A stretch of DNA of 64,000 bases from Gymnothorax reevesii (Eukaryota > Chordata > Actinopteri > Anguilliformes > Muraenidae). Location of the stretch: positions 38,522,611 to 38,586,610 of the forward strand of contig CM056582.1 in NCBI GenBank assembly GCA_029721435.1. Reading direction: 5' to 3'. The notes under the pieces were generated by a model that did not search any database, was not told where the DNA came from, and saw only the letters and a list, made by a program, of their open reading frames with translations. A program made the position numbers and the translations under genes. Of this stretch, positions 62,631 to 64,000 are shown piece by piece; positions within the stretch are counted from its first letter, which is position 1; every line of letters starts with the position of its first letter.

Positions 62631-64000
62631 TTATAACATAACATAGCATAACATGAATGGCAAGAACAGGCCTTTCAGCCCAACTAAGCTTGCCAGTTTC
62701 TTTACACCATTGTGAATATAGCCCTTCAGATACTGAGTGACTCAATTGTTATGATTCTGCCTTTTGTGTGTTGTCTCAAGCTTATTTCTGCTTGTGCCTT
62801 ACTTTCGTTTTATTTTTCAGCTTTCGGTTCAGCCGTCTGACAATCCACTCTTACTCTGCCTTCAGTGATGTCGCTTGACTGCCTTCAGCATGCCTGCCTC
62901 TCGTCATCCAATCACGTTTCCTCTGTCGGTTTCGGCTCTGGTATTTCATTTATTGCTTCCAGCTGTGTTTAATTCTGGGCCTTGCGAAACTCTGAGTGAA
63001 TGCGTTCTCCGATAGGATATTACTAACCTGTACTAACCAGCACTTATTTCAGGGTGATTGTAAATATTTCCTCACGTAGTATTAATCTGAATTAACTAAT
63101 TTGCGAGTGTGTGCGATTCTGGCTTTTGTACATTCAGTCTGAGCTATCTCTGATTAACTGATTAAAAAGCTGTGCTTTCCTTCACTTTTCTTGCGGTGCT
63201 TTTTACTTGTCTTGTTTAGATTACCTTAATCTAAACTGTCTAGTTTGATTGATGCTCTCAGCGTCTTGTCTCTAGTCATTATTGTTAACCCGGTTCTCGT
63301 GTAATTGTTTATAAATCCCATGTGTTTCTGTTTCCTTCCGAGATTGCATTCGAGTCCCCGCCTCCTCTTGTGACTATGTGTGGCAGAGTTGGGAGAGCGG
63401 ATGTCAGACGGATCCCCGTATTGACTCAGTCAACATGGTGAAATCTCAGCTCCTCGTGCCTTCTGAGTTTCTCAGGTTTATTATTCCCAAGTCTTATTTT
63501 TTGCTGCGCCCTTGTCTTGGCTGCCCCGCGTATAAGTCTCCCAGTGTGTCGGTCAGTATAGTTAGGTTCAGTTTTTGTTTTCTTAGTTTATCCACTCTTA
63601 TTTCTGTTTCCCCCTGCCTTTGGCAGAGTACGTTAGTTTTCCCATTTGTGCAGAACTTGTGCACTATGTTTTGTTTCTGGTGTGTCTGCCAAATTTCCCT
63701 TAGTGTGTTGTGTTCAATAATCACTTCTGGATCCTGCAACTGGTGTTCCTCTGACCTCTCCTCACATCAATGGTATCTAGCTTTAAGTCAAGCCTGCTCT
63801 TGAAAACCCCTAAGGTCTTTGCCTCAACAAAATGGTCAGGCAAGCTATTCCACATTGAAATTACTCTTTGGATGATGAAATATTTTTGAATATCAGTGCT
63901 AAATTTACGTTTGGTCAACTTCCATTTGTGACCCCGAGTTCTACTCACAACACTTGGTCGAAGGAATCCGACATAATTCACTTTGTTAATCCCCTTTACA
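62631..64000 (-). pseudogene. CR1-like LINE 3' end, split by a solo LTR and cut by the window edge
   Basis: The minus-strand frame 63981-63772 reads RGHKWKLTKRKFSTDIQKYF, VISMWNSLPDHFVEAKTLGV, FKSRLDLKLDT, the C-terminus of the same CR1-like family as 51688-51900. The 3' untranslated part continues below 62746 and ends in an (ATAAC)-type tail at 62631-62650, like 51603-51620. The solo LTR 62747-63766 lies between coding end and 3' UTR. The 5' part lies outside the window. Confidence 0.8.
62747..63766 (+). repeat. Solo LTR (1,020 bp) with TCAAT duplication
   Basis: It runs TGTTATGATTCTGCC to CCTCACA, flanked by TCAAT (62742-62746 and 63767-63771). Related over most of its length to 49361-50391, including CATTATTGTTA-type and TTTGGCAGAGTAC/CTTGGCAGAGTAC blocks. 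The shared layout confirms the family LTR limits. Confidence 0.9.

Overview
The window looks like an intergenic, transposon-saturated stretch of a ray-finned fish genome. The reasons are Tc1/mariner and hAT elements with fish-type termini, CR1/L2-like LINEs, Gmr1-like and classical Ty3/gypsy retrotransposons, retroviral remnants with long LTRs, and simple repeats. I see no rRNA, CRISPR array, bacterial gene or intact host gene. The one ORF that could be host-derived is a broken minus-strand frame at 2888-3428. Almost every coding region is a decayed retroelement or transposase gene. The species cannot be named from the sequence alone. || Layout. (1) 1-4292: 5' LTR end, gag, protease, reverse transcriptase and RNase H of a plus-strand Ty3/gypsy element, itself cut by an insertion at about 2234-3695. 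(2) 4293-8251: an LTR retrotransposon with 324-bp LTRs and the unusual order PR-IN-RT-RH (Gmr1-like). (3) 8252-17304: a minus-strand endogenous retrovirus (env, pol, LTR) cut by a Tc1-like transposon (12595-15771), which is itself cut by a hAT element (13484-15039). (4) 17305-21300: a minus-strand L2/CR1-like LINE with an esterase-type ORF1, cut by a Tc1-like element (18046-19595). (5) 21627-22210 and 47493-48052: two halves of one Ty3/gypsy integrase, separated by a second Gmr1-like element (22211-47492) flanked by a CAAC duplication. (6) That Gmr1-like element is itself split inside its RT by about 19.5 kb (26273-45815). The insert carries a 6.4-kb satellite of 109-bp units, decayed relatives of that satellite, and a plus-strand retrovirus (36324-45180). 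(7) 48053-48660: 3' LTR of the outer gypsy element. (8) 49060-51602: a Tc1-like element holding a solo LTR. (9) 51603-53930 and 62631-64000: two CR1-like LINEs, the second holding a related solo LTR. (10) 53961-62301: a third Gmr1-like element on the minus strand, cut by a hAT (56069-58897). || How the parts relate. The plus-strand gypsy pieces lie in the order LTR, gag, PR, RT, RH, IN, LTR. They are best read as one element spread over about 48.6 kb by layered insertions up to five deep. The two retroviruses share internal sequence but differ in LTR, primer-binding site and 3' pol, which suggests recombinant relatives. The most unusual object is the 109-bp satellite: every consensus unit contains four short inverted repeats in fixed order and spacing, and some stems are retained in variants where the loop has changed.
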